Source: Magnetococcales bacterium
GTDB taxonomy: Bacteria; Pseudomonadota; Magnetococcia; Magnetococcales; JADGCH01
Assembly: GCA_015229115.1 (NCBI GenBank)
Contig: JADGCH010000005.1
Coordinates: 59,557 to 97,867, forward strand
Length of the DNA stretch: 38,311 nucleotides
Direction of reading: 5' to 3'
The notes below the pieces were generated by a model. That model did not search any database, had not been told where the DNA came from, and saw only the letters and a list, made by a program, of their open reading frames with translations. This document shows, piece by piece, positions 18,254-26,940 of this stretch. How positions within the stretch are numbered: position 1 is the stretch's first letter; each line of letters starts with the position of its first letter. A program made the translations under genes and the position numbers.

Positions 18254-20359
18254 TTGTTTGATATTCACCGTAAAAGTGTTCAGTTTGGCAATAAGACATT
18301 AACGATTGAGAGCGGGCGCATTGCGCGGCAGGCTGATGGTGCCGTTTTGGTAACCTGCGGTGAGACCGTGGTTCTGGTCACTGTTGTGGCCGATAAAAGA
18401 GCGGTTGCCCGCCCGGTACAGGATTTTTTTGCCCTGAGTGTTCATTATCAGGAAAAGACCTGGGCTGCCGGACGGATTCCGGGTGGTTTCATCAAACGTG
18501 AAACCCGTCCATCAGAAAAGGAGATTCTGGTTTCCCGTCTGATCGACCGTCCCATGCGTCCCCTGTTTCCCAAGGCATTCCAGCAGGAAACCCAGATCAT
18601 TGCGACCGTGATCTCTTACGATCAGGTCAATAACCCTGATATTCTGGCCATGATCGGGGCCTCTGCGGCTGTAGCCATTTCAGGAATTCCTTTCAGCGAG
18701 CCGATTGCCGGAGTGCGGGTCGGTCATATTGATGGTCAGATGGTCATCAATCCGACTCGGGATGAGATGGAACAGAGTCGCCTCGATCTGGTTGTTGCTG
18801 GTACCGCCAGTGCTGTAACCATGGTGGAATCGGAGGTCGATTTTCTGACAGAACAGGAAATGCTGGATGCCGTCATGTTTGGCCTCGAGAGTTATCAGCC
18901 GGTTCTGACCATGATCAACGAGCTGGTAGCTGAGTGTGGCAAACCCAGATGGCCCTTGTCATCGAAGGTTGCCGTTGATGCCGCTCTGACCGAGGCTGTC
19001 AGGGAACGTAGTGAAGCGTCGTTGCGCGACTGCTATGCCATTGCGGAAAAGATGAAACGTTACGATGCGATTGCTTCGTTGCGTGAAGGCGTTGCTGCCG
19101 CTTTCACGGCGTGGCCATCGTCTGACGGCAGCGGTGCGACGGATCAGTCTGATGTTGCGCGGGAAATTTTTAAAGATATTGAATCAAGAGTGGTGCGCGA
19201 CCATATCCTGACGACCGGGAGTCGTATTGACGGTCGTTCTCTCAAGGGTATTCGGCCCATTAGCTGTGAAGTAGGGATCCTGCCCAGGGTTCACGGCACC
19301 GCCCTGTTTACCCGTGGTGAAACGCAGGCCTTGGCGGCCGTGACGCTCGGTACCACGCGTGACGAACAGATCGTCGAAACGCTGGACGGTGAATTTCGTG
19401 AGCGGTTTTACCTCAACTATTCGTTCCCGCCTTTTTCTGTCGGCGAGACGGGTCGTGTCGGTGCCCCAGGACGGCGTGAGATTGGCCATGGCAAGTTGGC
19501 AACACGGGCTTTGACGGCCGTTCTTCCCGATCAGGAGAGCTTCCCTTACACCATTCGGGTCACTTCCGAGATTACCGAATCGAATGGTTCTTCATCGATG
19601 GCTACAGTCTGTGGTGCGGTATTGGCCATGCTGGATGCCGGTGTTCCCTTGGCGGCACCTGTGGCCGGTATTGCCATGGGTCTCGTCAAGGAAGGGGATC
19701 GGTTTGCCATCCTGTCCGATATTCTCGGCGACGAGGATCATCTGGGCGATATGGATTTCAAGGTGGCTGGTAATGAAACCGGTATCACTGCGTTGCAGAT
19801 GGATATCAAGATTACCGGTATTACTCGTGAGATCATGCAGGCTGCCTTGGCACAGGCCCATGAAGGGCGGTTGCACATCCTGAACGAGATGAAGAAGGTC
19901 ATTTCGACTCCGCGTGAAGAAATGTCGCTGTATGCCCCCCGCATCTATAGTCTGAAGATCAATCCGGACAAGGTGAGAGAGGTCATTGGTTCGGGTGGTA
20001 AGGTGATCCGGGCTATTACCGAGGAGACAGGCTGTCAGATCGACATTGGTGATGATGGCATGATCACCATTGCTTCCATCGACGCTGAAGGGGCCAAGGC
20101 CGCCGAGACCATCATCCGGCGTATTGTTTCCGAAGTGGAGAAAGGCCAGGTTTACACCGGCAAGGTGGTGCGAATCACTGATTTTGGGGCTTTTGTCAAT
20201 ATTTTACCCAACAAGGATGGTTTGGTTCACATCTCGCAAATCTCCAATCAGCGCATCCAGAAGGTGTCCGACGTGATTCAGGAGGGAGACACGGTAACGG
20301 TCAAGGTGCTGGAAATCGATCGTCAGGGACGTATCAAGTTGACCATGAAGGAGATGTAA
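18254..20359 (+). CDS. pnp: Polyribonucleotide nucleotidyltransferase (PNPase)
   Basis: 701 residues, normal for the family. PNPase degrades RNA phosphorolytically from the 3' end and is a degradosome component. Start is TTG 18254 after GAAAGGG; the protein begins MFDIHRKSVQFGNKTL. Order: first RNase PH core, all-helical domain, second RNase PH core with FTRGETQALAAVTLGT and the catalytic region around GDEDHLGDMDFKVAG, KH domain (about 555-620, VREVIGSGGKVIRAITEETG) and S1 domain (about 622-700, GKVVRITDFGAFVNILP). The acidic tail found in some alphaproteobacterial homologues is absent; the protein stops right after S1. Confidence 0.97.
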   Translation: MFDIHRKSVQFGNKTLTIESGRIARQADGAVLVTCGETVVLVTVVADKRAVARPVQDFFALSVHYQEKTWAAGRIPGGFIKRETRPSEKEILVSRLIDRPMRPLFPKAFQQETQIIATVISYDQVNNPDILAMIGASAAVAISGIPFSEPIAGVRVGHIDGQMVINPTRDEMEQSRLDLVVAGTASAVTMVESEVDFLTEQEMLDAVMFGLESYQPVLTMINELVAECGKPRWPLSSKVAVDAALTEAVRERSEASLRDCYAIAEKMKRYDAIASLREGVAAAFTAWPSSDGSGATDQSDVAREIFKDIESRVVRDHILTTGSRIDGRSLKGIRPISCEVGILPRVHGTALFTRGETQALAAVTLGTTRDEQIVETLDGEFRERFYLNYSFPPFSVGETGRVGAPGRREIGHGKLATRALTAVLPDQESFPYTIRVTSEITESNGSSSMATVCGAVLAMLDAGVPLAAPVAGIAMGLVKEGDRFAILSDILGDEDHLGDMDFKVAGNETGITALQMDIKITGITREIMQAALAQAHEGRLHILNEMKKVISTPREEMSLYAPRIYSLKINPDKVREVIGSGGKVIRAITEETGCQIDIGDDGMITIASIDAEGAKAAETIIRRIVSEVEKGQVYTGKVVRITDFGAFVNILPNKDGLVHISQISNQRIQKVSDVIQEGDTVTVKVLEIDRQGRIKLTMKEM

Positions 20360-20370
20360 GGAATAGCGCT

Positions 20371-20694
20371 TTAGCGGCTGCTGCCTGGGTTAGCAATACA
20401 GGTGGCATGTCGGCGCTGGGCTTCTCTATCGCACTGTGCTGCAGTGCGATAGACGCAGTCCGTTTTCCAGCTTTCTACCAGACAGTAATCGGCCCCTCCG
20501 GAGGGGGCGATCATCTCGTTGCGATTGACGGTGCAGGAGCCTTGGCTGCCGGCAGCGCGTACGCAGCTATCGTAGTCGGCATACCAGCAGCGCTCTCCAG
20601 CAAAATCAACAACACAGAAAGGGGCCGTGTTTCCCTCTGTACCGATGATGCCACACAGCAGCAACAGCGCCATTCCGTAGCGATAGGGGGTCAT
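20371..20694 (-). CDS. Small Cys-rich exported protein with two related modules
   Basis: 107 residues from ATG 20694, which overlaps the ridA stop as ATGA. Residues 1-23 form a signal peptide (MTPYRYGMALLLLCGIIGTEG). The mature part contains two copies of a short Cys module: FCVVDFAGERCWYADYDSC...GSC and YCLVESWKTDCVYRTAAQC...ATC, each with four Cys in nearly the same spacing. One module resembles DUF3551, a small alphaproteobacterial exported family of unknown role. With eight mature Cys, disulfide stabilisation in the periplasm is likely. It is the last gene of the yicC-to-ridA set and is convergent with pnp, with an 11-bp gap. Confidence 0.8.
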   Translation of the reverse strand: MTPYRYGMALLLLCGIIGTEGNTAPFCVVDFAGERCWYADYDSCVRAAGSQGSCTVNRNEMIAPSGGADYCLVESWKTDCVYRTAAQCDREAQRRHATCIANPGSSR

Positions 20695-21086
20695 GGGGTG
20701 GCTCCCAGCCAGACGACTGCCTCGATCTCCACCCGTGCTCCCTGCGGTAGGGCAGCGACCTGAACCGTTGAGCGTGCCGGGTAGGGTGGCATGAAAAACT
20801 GTTCGTAGACGGCGTTCATTTTCTTGAATTCGGACAGATCGACAAGGTAAACAGTCGTTTTGACAATCTGGTGGCGTTTGGCCCCCACGGCACGCAGCAG
20901 CGCGTCGATGTTGCGCAGCACCTGTTCCGTCTGCGTGGTGATGATATCCTCTACAAGCAGCCCTGTTTGCGGATCCAGTGCGATCTGCCCCGACAGAAAG
21001 GCCCATCCCGCCACAACAGTAGCCTGACTGTAAGGCCCAACCGCTGCTGGTGCCTCCTGGCTTGAAATAACTTCGATATCACTCAT
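20691..21086 (-). CDS. ridA: RidA-family reactive intermediate deaminase
   Basis: 131 residues. RidA enzymes hydrolyse reactive enamine/imine products of PLP enzymes such as threonine dehydratase. The family blocks are APAAVGPYSQATVVAGW, FLSGQIALDP, the helix EQVLRNIDALLRAVGA, VKTTVYLVDLSEF and PARSTVQVAALPQGARVEIE, including the Arg that binds the carboxylate and the terminal Glu. A clear ribosome site (AAAGGGG) precedes ATG 21086. It lies 15 bp after the rel gene, an association common in proteobacteria. Confidence 0.95.
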   Translation of the reverse strand: MSDIEVISSQEAPAAVGPYSQATVVAGWAFLSGQIALDPQTGLLVEDIITTQTEQVLRNIDALLRAVGAKRHQIVKTTVYLVDLSEFKKMNAVYEQFFMPPYPARSTVQVAALPQGARVEIEAVVWLGATP

Positions 21087-21101
21087 GAAAGACCCCTTTC
21101 A

Positions 21102-23258
21102 TCAACCACAGACACGTTCAACATGGACAACGGTAACCAGATTACTGACTGCACGCATGACGGCTTCAAGATGGTCACGGTCGTGCACTTCCACCTCGAT
21201 CATCAGCAGACACGGCTCACGCTGGCGGTCCCTCAGATGGGTGGCAAGAATCGATGCTTTGGCTTCGGAAACGGCCTGACTGACCTGCACCAGCACGCCT
21301 CTCTGGTTGCGTACCATCAGCTTTAAGCGGGCGATATGGCTGCTTTTCCATCCGGATGGCCAGTCAATGCCCTTGAGCCAACGCTCGGGCTGCGTCACCA
21401 GAGGGACCAGATTGGGGCAGGCCTCGGTGTGAATTGTAACCCACTTTCCTGTTGTAATGATACCGACAATCGGATCTCCAGGAACCGGACTGCAACACCG
21501 GGCAGCGTGAACAGCCATATTGGGCAGCAGCCCGACCAGTGCCGTTGAGAGGGTCTTGGGGGTGGGGTTTCTTCCCTTGAGGGCCGATTTCTGTTCAGCC
21601 TTAGCCATCAATTCCGGAAACATGCGATTCAGAACATGGGTTGGTGACAGGCGGCCGGTACCAATCTGGAACAGCAGCTCCTCCACGGAGGCCATTTGCA
21701 GGGACAGGGTAGCCTGTTGCAGCGCCTTGTCATTCAACAGGATGCCTTGACCACTTTTGCGGATCTCGCGCTCCAGGATTTCCCGTCCCATGCCAACCGA
21801 CATGTCACGCTGTTTGACCTTCAGCCAGCGGGTAATCCAGTAGCGTGCTTTGCCGGTTACGACAAACTCAAGCCAGTTAGGTGTTGGGTAATGATTTTTT
21901 ACGGTCAGAATTTCAACCGTATCGCCCGTATTGAGTCGGGTACGCAAGGGTACCATGCGACCGTTGACCTTGCAGCCGTGGCAACGGTTCCCGACCTCGG
22001 AATGAACGGCGTAGGCAAAGTCGACCGGTGTAGCCGATCGGGGCAAGGTGATGATCTCGCCAGCCGGGGTGAAGAGATAAATCTCTTCCGGAAACAGATC
22101 CAGCTTAATGTTTTCCAGAAATTGACCCGGATCATCGACCTGCTGGTGGATGGCCAGCATTTGTTGCAGCCAGGCATAACCGTTAACGGGATCGATCTTG
22201 CTCTGTTCCAGGCCACCCGTCTTGTTTTTGTAGGACCAGTGGGCAGCGACACCGCTCTCGGCCACTTCATGCATTTTATCGGTACGGATCTGTACTTCGA
22301 TACGACTGTCGAAAGGTCCGAAGACCACCGTATGCAGTGACTGGTAACCATTGCTTTTAGGGAGGGCGATGTAATCCTTGAAGCGTCCCGGCAGGGGACG
22401 AAATTCGCTGTGCAACACGCCCAGGACACGATAACAGTCCGGTTTCTTTTTGACGATGATACGATAGGCGACCAGATCGTACAGGTCGTCAATCGTCACG
22501 CCTTTGCGTTGCAGTTTGGTCCAGATTGAATAAAGATGTTTTTGCCTGCCATAGACATCACCGGTCAGGCCATGCTTGCGCAGCTTTTTGCGCAGGATGC
22601 TGATGACCTTCCGTACCACCGCAGCGCCCCCTTGGTACTGTTGCGTGACCTTGTCACGCAGGTCGCGGTATTCGTTAGGACAGCGCAGCTGAAAGCCAAC
22701 CTCTTCCAGTTCATTCTTGATCCAGTAAATACCGAGGCGGTGAGCGATGGGCGCGTAAATATCGAGGATGGCTGTGGCCATGCGGTCAGAGTGGGCAGGG
22801 AGGGGCGACAGGGCAGCGGCGGCACGCGCCTGATGCAGTGACACAGCCAGACGAACCAGTAACACCCGAATGTCACGTGCCACGGCCAGCACCATGCGTC
22901 GGATGTCTTCAGCCTCAATGTCTGACTTGGCTCGCGACATGACCGAAGCAATCCTGCGTACGCCTTCGATCAGGTCGGCTACCTCAGGATTGGCATGAGC
23001 GCGCACCTGGGCCAGATCGATAAGACCCTGCTGCACACCATCCATGAGCAGTCCGGCTGCCACAGATTCGGCATCCAGACGCAGACCTACAACCGTGGCA
23101 GCTACAGCCAACGGCGAGCAGGACAACTCTGCTGTGGGTTGTTCCTTGCGGCGGCGCGATATTTGTCTGGCGAAATCATAGACTCGATCAAGCCAAGCCT
23201 GATCAACATCAGGGTCGTAGGCGAGCAGGTTTCCGACGATCTGCGGCCATTGCTGCAT
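21102..23258 (-). CDS. rel: RelA/SpoT-family (p)ppGpp synthetase with degenerate hydrolase domain
   Basis: 718 residues in the spoT position after rpoZ. Long RSH proteins make or degrade the stringent-response alarmones pppGpp and ppGpp. Order: HD domain (about 20-180), synthetase (about 230-345), TGS (about 390-450), helical, zinc-finger/RIS (about 580-625, with RCCSPVPGDPIVGI), and ACT (about 645-718). The HD domain lacks its key residues: the usual HD reads LLMDGVQQG (residues 70-78), the first HP reads SP (48-49), and the usual LADRLHN reads RLAVSLHQ (136-143). The synthetase is intact, with GRFKDYIALPKSNGYQSLHT and EVQIRT. Its RFKD (292-295) is the RxKD type of bifunctional enzymes. The prediction is synthesis without hydrolysis. 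It begins 5 bp after rpoZ. Confidence 0.9.
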   Translation of the reverse strand: MQQWPQIVGNLLAYDPDVDQAWLDRVYDFARQISRRRKEQPTAELSCSPLAVAATVVGLRLDAESVAAGLLMDGVQQGLIDLAQVRAHANPEVADLIEGVRRIASVMSRAKSDIEAEDIRRMVLAVARDIRVLLVRLAVSLHQARAAAALSPLPAHSDRMATAILDIYAPIAHRLGIYWIKNELEEVGFQLRCPNEYRDLRDKVTQQYQGGAAVVRKVISILRKKLRKHGLTGDVYGRQKHLYSIWTKLQRKGVTIDDLYDLVAYRIIVKKKPDCYRVLGVLHSEFRPLPGRFKDYIALPKSNGYQSLHTVVFGPFDSRIEVQIRTDKMHEVAESGVAAHWSYKNKTGGLEQSKIDPVNGYAWLQQMLAIHQQVDDPGQFLENIKLDLFPEEIYLFTPAGEIITLPRSATPVDFAYAVHSEVGNRCHGCKVNGRMVPLRTRLNTGDTVEILTVKNHYPTPNWLEFVVTGKARYWITRWLKVKQRDMSVGMGREILEREIRKSGQGILLNDKALQQATLSLQMASVEELLFQIGTGRLSPTHVLNRMFPELMAKAEQKSALKGRNPTPKTLSTALVGLLPNMAVHAARCCSPVPGDPIVGIITTGKWVTIHTEACPNLVPLVTQPERWLKGIDWPSGWKSSHIARLKLMVRNQRGVLVQVSQAVSEAKASILATHLRDRQREPCLLMIEVEVHDRDHLEAVMRAVSNLVTVVHVERVCG

Positions 23259-23263
23259 ACAGT

Positions 23264-23737
23264 TCAGACGCGATCAAGCAGGGACGGGTCGAAGTCAACG
23301 CTGCCCAGGTCCTCATCAACCATGCCCTCATCGAACAGCAGGTCGTCCTCTTCGCCGCTCTCTTCCAGCTTGTCTTCCTCGTCATTGTCGAACAGGTCGT
23401 CATGATCCTGCTCCATATCGTTGGCCGGCATGCGGTTGGAAAGTTCTTCGGCGATAAACTGGGCTCCTTCGTCAATTCCTGGCAACTGTGCTTCGTGGTC
23501 CCTTTCTTCCATGGTGATAATGGGACGCAACTCGGCCACCTGTTGATAGAGCTCCTCAACGGAAATGGTCTTCTCGGCGATTTCACGCAGGGCAACCACC
23601 GTAGCCTTGTCCCGCTCCAGCGGGACAGTCTCCTTCTCTCCCTGTAACAGCTGACGTGCCCGACGTGCTGCCAGTACCACTAGTTCAAAACGATTCGAGA
23701 CGACATCGATACAATCATCTACGGTAACCCGTGCCAT
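23264..23737 (-). CDS. rpoZ: RNA polymerase omega subunit with long acidic tail
   Basis: 157 residues, against about 90 in E. coli. Residues 1-70 are canonical omega: [20 protein letters not shown], then AARRARQL and [16 protein letters not shown]. Omega wraps the C-terminus of beta-prime and assists RNAP assembly and ppGpp binding. The remaining 81 residues are an extension in which about 30 positions are Asp or Glu, with runs such as DNDEEDK and ESGEEDD. The ending FDPSLLDRV looks structured. Such acidic extensions occur in some alphaproteobacterial omegas. It lies 2 bp after gmk, whose stop region supplies a GGGG ribosome site. Confidence 0.92.
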   Translation of the reverse strand: MARVTVDDCIDVVSNRFELVVLAARRARQLLQGEKETVPLERDKATVVALREIAEKTISVEELYQQVAELRPIITMEERDHEAQLPGIDEGAQFIAEELSNRMPANDMEQDHDDLFDNDEEDKLEESGEEDDLLFDEGMVDEDLGSVDFDPSLLDRV

Positions 23738-23739
23738 TT

Positions 23740-24357
23740 TTACCCCACAATTTCCCTGATCTGATGTTCCATACGCTGTATTCGTAACCGTTCAGAACGT
23801 ACAACAGCAACCAAATCCTGCTGAGCACGTTCCAGTTGGTTGTTGATCAGCACATAATCGTATTCACCCCAGTGCGACGCCTCTGCCTCTGCCTGAGCCA
23901 TGCGCTGTTCTACCACCGACAGAGAATCACGTCCCCGCTGCAACAGACGCTGACGTAGAATCGGATAGGACGGAGGCAGGATCATGACCGAAACCACATG
24001 GTTGGCAGGCAACTGCGCTCTCACCTGTCGAGCCCCCTGCCAGTCGATATCAAGCAGCACGATGTCGCCATGGGCAATCGATTGTTCGACAAACTGACGT
24101 GTCGTGCCATAGCAGTGACCAAACACCTCTGCCCATTCGATAAAATTGCCCTGATGGCGCTGCTGTTCAAATTCGGAGCGACTGACAAAGAAATAATCAA
24201 CGCCGTTGGTTTCCTGGGGGCGGCACTCACGCGTCGTCGTCGAGATTGAAAAACGAACAGATGGATCCTGTGACACCAGATGGCGCGCCAGTGTACTCTT
24301 GCCAGCACCGGATGGTGCCGAAAGAATCAGGATAAAGCCACTTTGAGCAGATCCCAT
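23740..24357 (-). CDS. gmk: Guanylate kinase
   Basis: 205 residues. Gmk phosphorylates GMP to GDP and so supplies guanine nucleotides, including precursors for the alarmone made by the rel product encoded two genes downstream. Visible features are the P-loop [16 protein letters not shown], the GMP-binding block [21 protein letters not shown] with its Arg, ENFIEWAEV-type segment ([16 protein letters not shown]), [14 protein letters not shown] and the family ending. The start follows GGAAGG at good spacing. It lies 32 bp after yicC. Confidence 0.96.
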   Translation of the reverse strand: MGSAQSGFILILSAPSGAGKSTLARHLVSQDPSVRFSISTTTRECRPQETNGVDYFFVSRSEFEQQRHQGNFIEWAEVFGHCYGTTRQFVEQSIAHGDIVLLDIDWQGARQVRAQLPANHVVSVMILPPSYPILRQRLLQRGRDSLSVVEQRMAQAEAEASHWGEYDYVLINNQLERAQQDLVAVVRSERLRIQRMEHQIREIVG

Positions 24358-24389
24358 AAGCTACCTTCCAGTAACATTAACGAATTAAA

Positions 24390-25319
24390 TTACTCAACAT
24401 TCTGTATTTGTTCGCGTAATTTTTCTACAATCACCTTCATGTCAACGCCAAGACGTGACATGACAATGTCCTGTGATTTGGAACAGAGCGTGTTGGTCTC
24501 GCGGTTCAGCTCCTGACACAGAAAATCAAGCCGCCTTCCAACCGGTTCGGAACAACCCAGCAGGGTACGTACTTCCGCTACATGAGCACGCAAGCGGTCC
24601 AGCTCCTCCGAAATATCGGCCCGATTGAACATGAGAGCCATTTCCTGAGCGAAACGGTTGGAATCAACCGCCGCTGTCACGACGGTTTCCGAGACAAACT
24701 CCGCTATCCGTTCGCGCAGCCGTAACTCCAGTCTTTTACGCACTTCCGGTAAGCGTTCAATGACCTGGGCGACCAATAGGTCCAGCTCAGTCAGACTGTC
24801 TTGCAAGATTCTGGTCAGCGACTCGCCCTCGTTGCTGCGCATGAGTGCAAGCGACTGAATAGCCTGTTGTATCAGGGGGACGATGGCATGGACAATCGGT
24901 TCACGGTCAGCGATTTCTATGGCATGGCGCTCTTCTTCAACGATACCGGGCCATTTCAGCAAGGTATCGAGTGTCAGAGGAGCTCTCCTGTGTTTTTTAT
25001 GGGGCCGCTGCTGGAGTAATGACTCCTCTGCATCCATGATGGCCGATAGCACCGACTGGTTAATGGTCAGCCGATACTGGCCGGAGCGAACCTGCTCCAG
25101 GGTCAGGATGCACTCAACGCGACCACGGTGGAAACGCTCCTGCAACAACCGACGAATGACCACCTCACTGCTGGAAAGTGACTCTGGCAATTTGGTCACA
25201 ATCTCAAGAAATCGGGCATTGACCGATTTCAGGGAGCAGCAAACACGATAACTAACCTCTTCCCTTTCTCCATGGATCTCGCTTTGAACCTGTGCAAAAC
25301 CGGTCATACTGCGTAACAT
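24390..25319 (-). CDS. yicC: YicC-family endoribonuclease
   Basis: 309 residues. YicC proteins are recently described oligomeric endoribonucleases that cut structured RNA and small RNAs. The N-terminal YicC_N block opens with MLRSMTGFAQVQ and continues VCCSLKSVNARFLEIVTKLP. The C-terminal DUF1732 part holds the conserved ending GRRLDFLCQELNRETNTLCSK followed by MKVIVEKLREQIQNVE, as expected. GAAGGGA precedes the ATG. It heads the yicC-gmk-rpoZ-rel-ridA set, a widely conserved order. The family's biological substrates are known only in a few bacteria. Confidence 0.92.
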   Translation of the reverse strand: MLRSMTGFAQVQSEIHGEREEVSYRVCCSLKSVNARFLEIVTKLPESLSSSEVVIRRLLQERFHRGRVECILTLEQVRSGQYRLTINQSVLSAIMDAEESLLQQRPHKKHRRAPLTLDTLLKWPGIVEEERHAIEIADREPIVHAIVPLIQQAIQSLALMRSNEGESLTRILQDSLTELDLLVAQVIERLPEVRKRLELRLRERIAEFVSETVVTAAVDSNRFAQEMALMFNRADISEELDRLRAHVAEVRTLLGCSEPVGRRLDFLCQELNRETNTLCSKSQDIVMSRLGVDMKVIVEKLREQIQNVE

Positions 25320-25400
25320 GACGCTCGATTCCCTTCAAACACCCGACCGCACCGTCAATAGGCGCAACCATGAAGGCATAAAAAATAAAAACACGAAAAA

Positions 25401-25432
25401 ACAAGGGGCGTATAGGACCATACGCCCCTTGT
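25401..25432 (-). terminator. Strong intrinsic terminator of the ferredoxin gene
   Basis: ACAAGGGGCGTAT, loop of six bases, ATACGCCCCTTGT makes a perfect 13-bp stem. On the minus strand it is followed by a long T-rich stretch (plus-strand A-run from 25400 leftwards). It lies 37 bp after the ferredoxin stop and isolates that unit from yicC. Confidence 0.92.
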
Positions 25433-25468
25433 GTGCCCTTCTATCGACCAGGCACGGTCAGATGATGC

Positions 25469-25735
<267 letters not shown>

Positions 25736-25865
25736 CTACCTCCCAAGCAAAATCTGTCCAAGCTGAGTTCACCATAAAGTCAGAACCAAGCTTGTTAGCA
25801 AATTTAATTGAAATTAGCAAGAGGAACCGTCCTTGCCTGTGACAGTTTCATGATTGTGACAGGGT

Positions 25866-26912
25866 CTACGGGAACAGGGGAATTGCTTCGAGACCTGTTG
25901 TTTCCGTCACGCCCAGCATCAGGTTCATGTTTTGTATGGCTTGGCCAGATGCCCCCTTGATTAAATTGTCGATGGTGGCAAAAACCATCAACCAGCCTGT
26001 ACGTGAATCGAATCGTACCATGATACGGCATTGATTGGAGCCACGGACGTGATGCGTCGCCGGCTCTTCACCGGGTGGCAAAATCGTGACGAAGGGTTCG
26101 TCCTTATAGAAATCTGCAAACAGTTCAAACCACGCCTGATCGGAACGGTGCTGATCGGGGCGTACGTAACAGGTTGATAGAATCCCTCGGCTCTGTGGTA
26201 ACAGATGGGGGGTAAAACGGATCACCAACTCCGATCCCGCCAGCCGGCCCAGTTCCTGTTCCATCTCCGGAGTGTGACGATGTCCACCCGTTTTGTACGG
26301 ACGAAAACCGTCAGCGACTTCAGCAAACAGACTTTCCTGGGTTGGGGATCGTCCAGCACCACTGACGCCCGACTTGCTGTCCACCAGAATGGGCGACAAG
26401 GCCACGGCATGATGAGTCAGTAGCGGTGCCAATGCCAGGATGACAGAAGTCGGATAACATCCCGGGTTGGCAATCAATTGCGCCGACCGAATCGAATCTC
26501 GATTCAATTCCGGCAGACCGTAAACCGCTTTCGGAAGCCAATCCGGCGCGCTGTGAACATCACCGTACCAAGCCTGATAGATTGAGGCGTCCCGGATACG
26601 GAAATCGGCAGAAAGATCAATCACACGCTGACCTTGTGCCAACAGGCGTGGTACCACTTCCATGGAGGCACGGTGGGGCAACGCACAGAAAACGATGTCA
26701 CAACGGGCGACCCGTTCCACCTCCAGAGGCCGGTAAACCCACTCTCCCGTGCCACGCAGGTGGGGAAAAGCAGCTGCAATTCCCTTGCCTGCGAATCGTT
26801 CCGAAGAGAGGTGATCAATCCGCGCTGCACTATGACCATGCAACAATCGGACAAGTTCCGCACCTGTATAGCCGGTGGCACCAAGAATTGCTACGGAGGC
26901 TACTTTTCCCAT
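25866..26912 (-). CDS. argC: N-acetyl-gamma-glutamyl-phosphate reductase
   Basis: About 348 residues from ATG 26912, the third step of arginine synthesis (NADPH reduction of N-acetylglutamyl phosphate). The Rossmann motif VAILGATGYTGAELVRLL is near the start, which supports MGKVAS as the N-terminus; a longer frame begins at 26975 inside the preceding gene. The active-site Cys lies in IANPGCYPTSVILALAPLL. Further family blocks are SGVSGAGRSPTQESLFAEV, HRHTPEMEQELG with the catalytic His, FTPHLLPQSRGILSTCYV and IDNLIKGASGQAIQNMNLM. It lies 28 bp after the NMO-like gene, so probably co-transcribed. Confidence 0.96.
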   Translation of the reverse strand: MGKVASVAILGATGYTGAELVRLLHGHSAARIDHLSSERFAGKGIAAAFPHLRGTGEWVYRPLEVERVARCDIVFCALPHRASMEVVPRLLAQGQRVIDLSADFRIRDASIYQAWYGDVHSAPDWLPKAVYGLPELNRDSIRSAQLIANPGCYPTSVILALAPLLTHHAVALSPILVDSKSGVSGAGRSPTQESLFAEVADGFRPYKTGGHRHTPEMEQELGRLAGSELVIRFTPHLLPQSRGILSTCYVRPDQHRSDQAWFELFADFYKDEPFVTILPPGEEPATHHVRGSNQCRIMVRFDSRTGWLMVFATIDNLIKGASGQAIQNMNLMLGVTETTGLEAIPLFP

Positions 26913-26940
26913 GAATCTGTTGCTCGTCTGTTGCCTGTTG

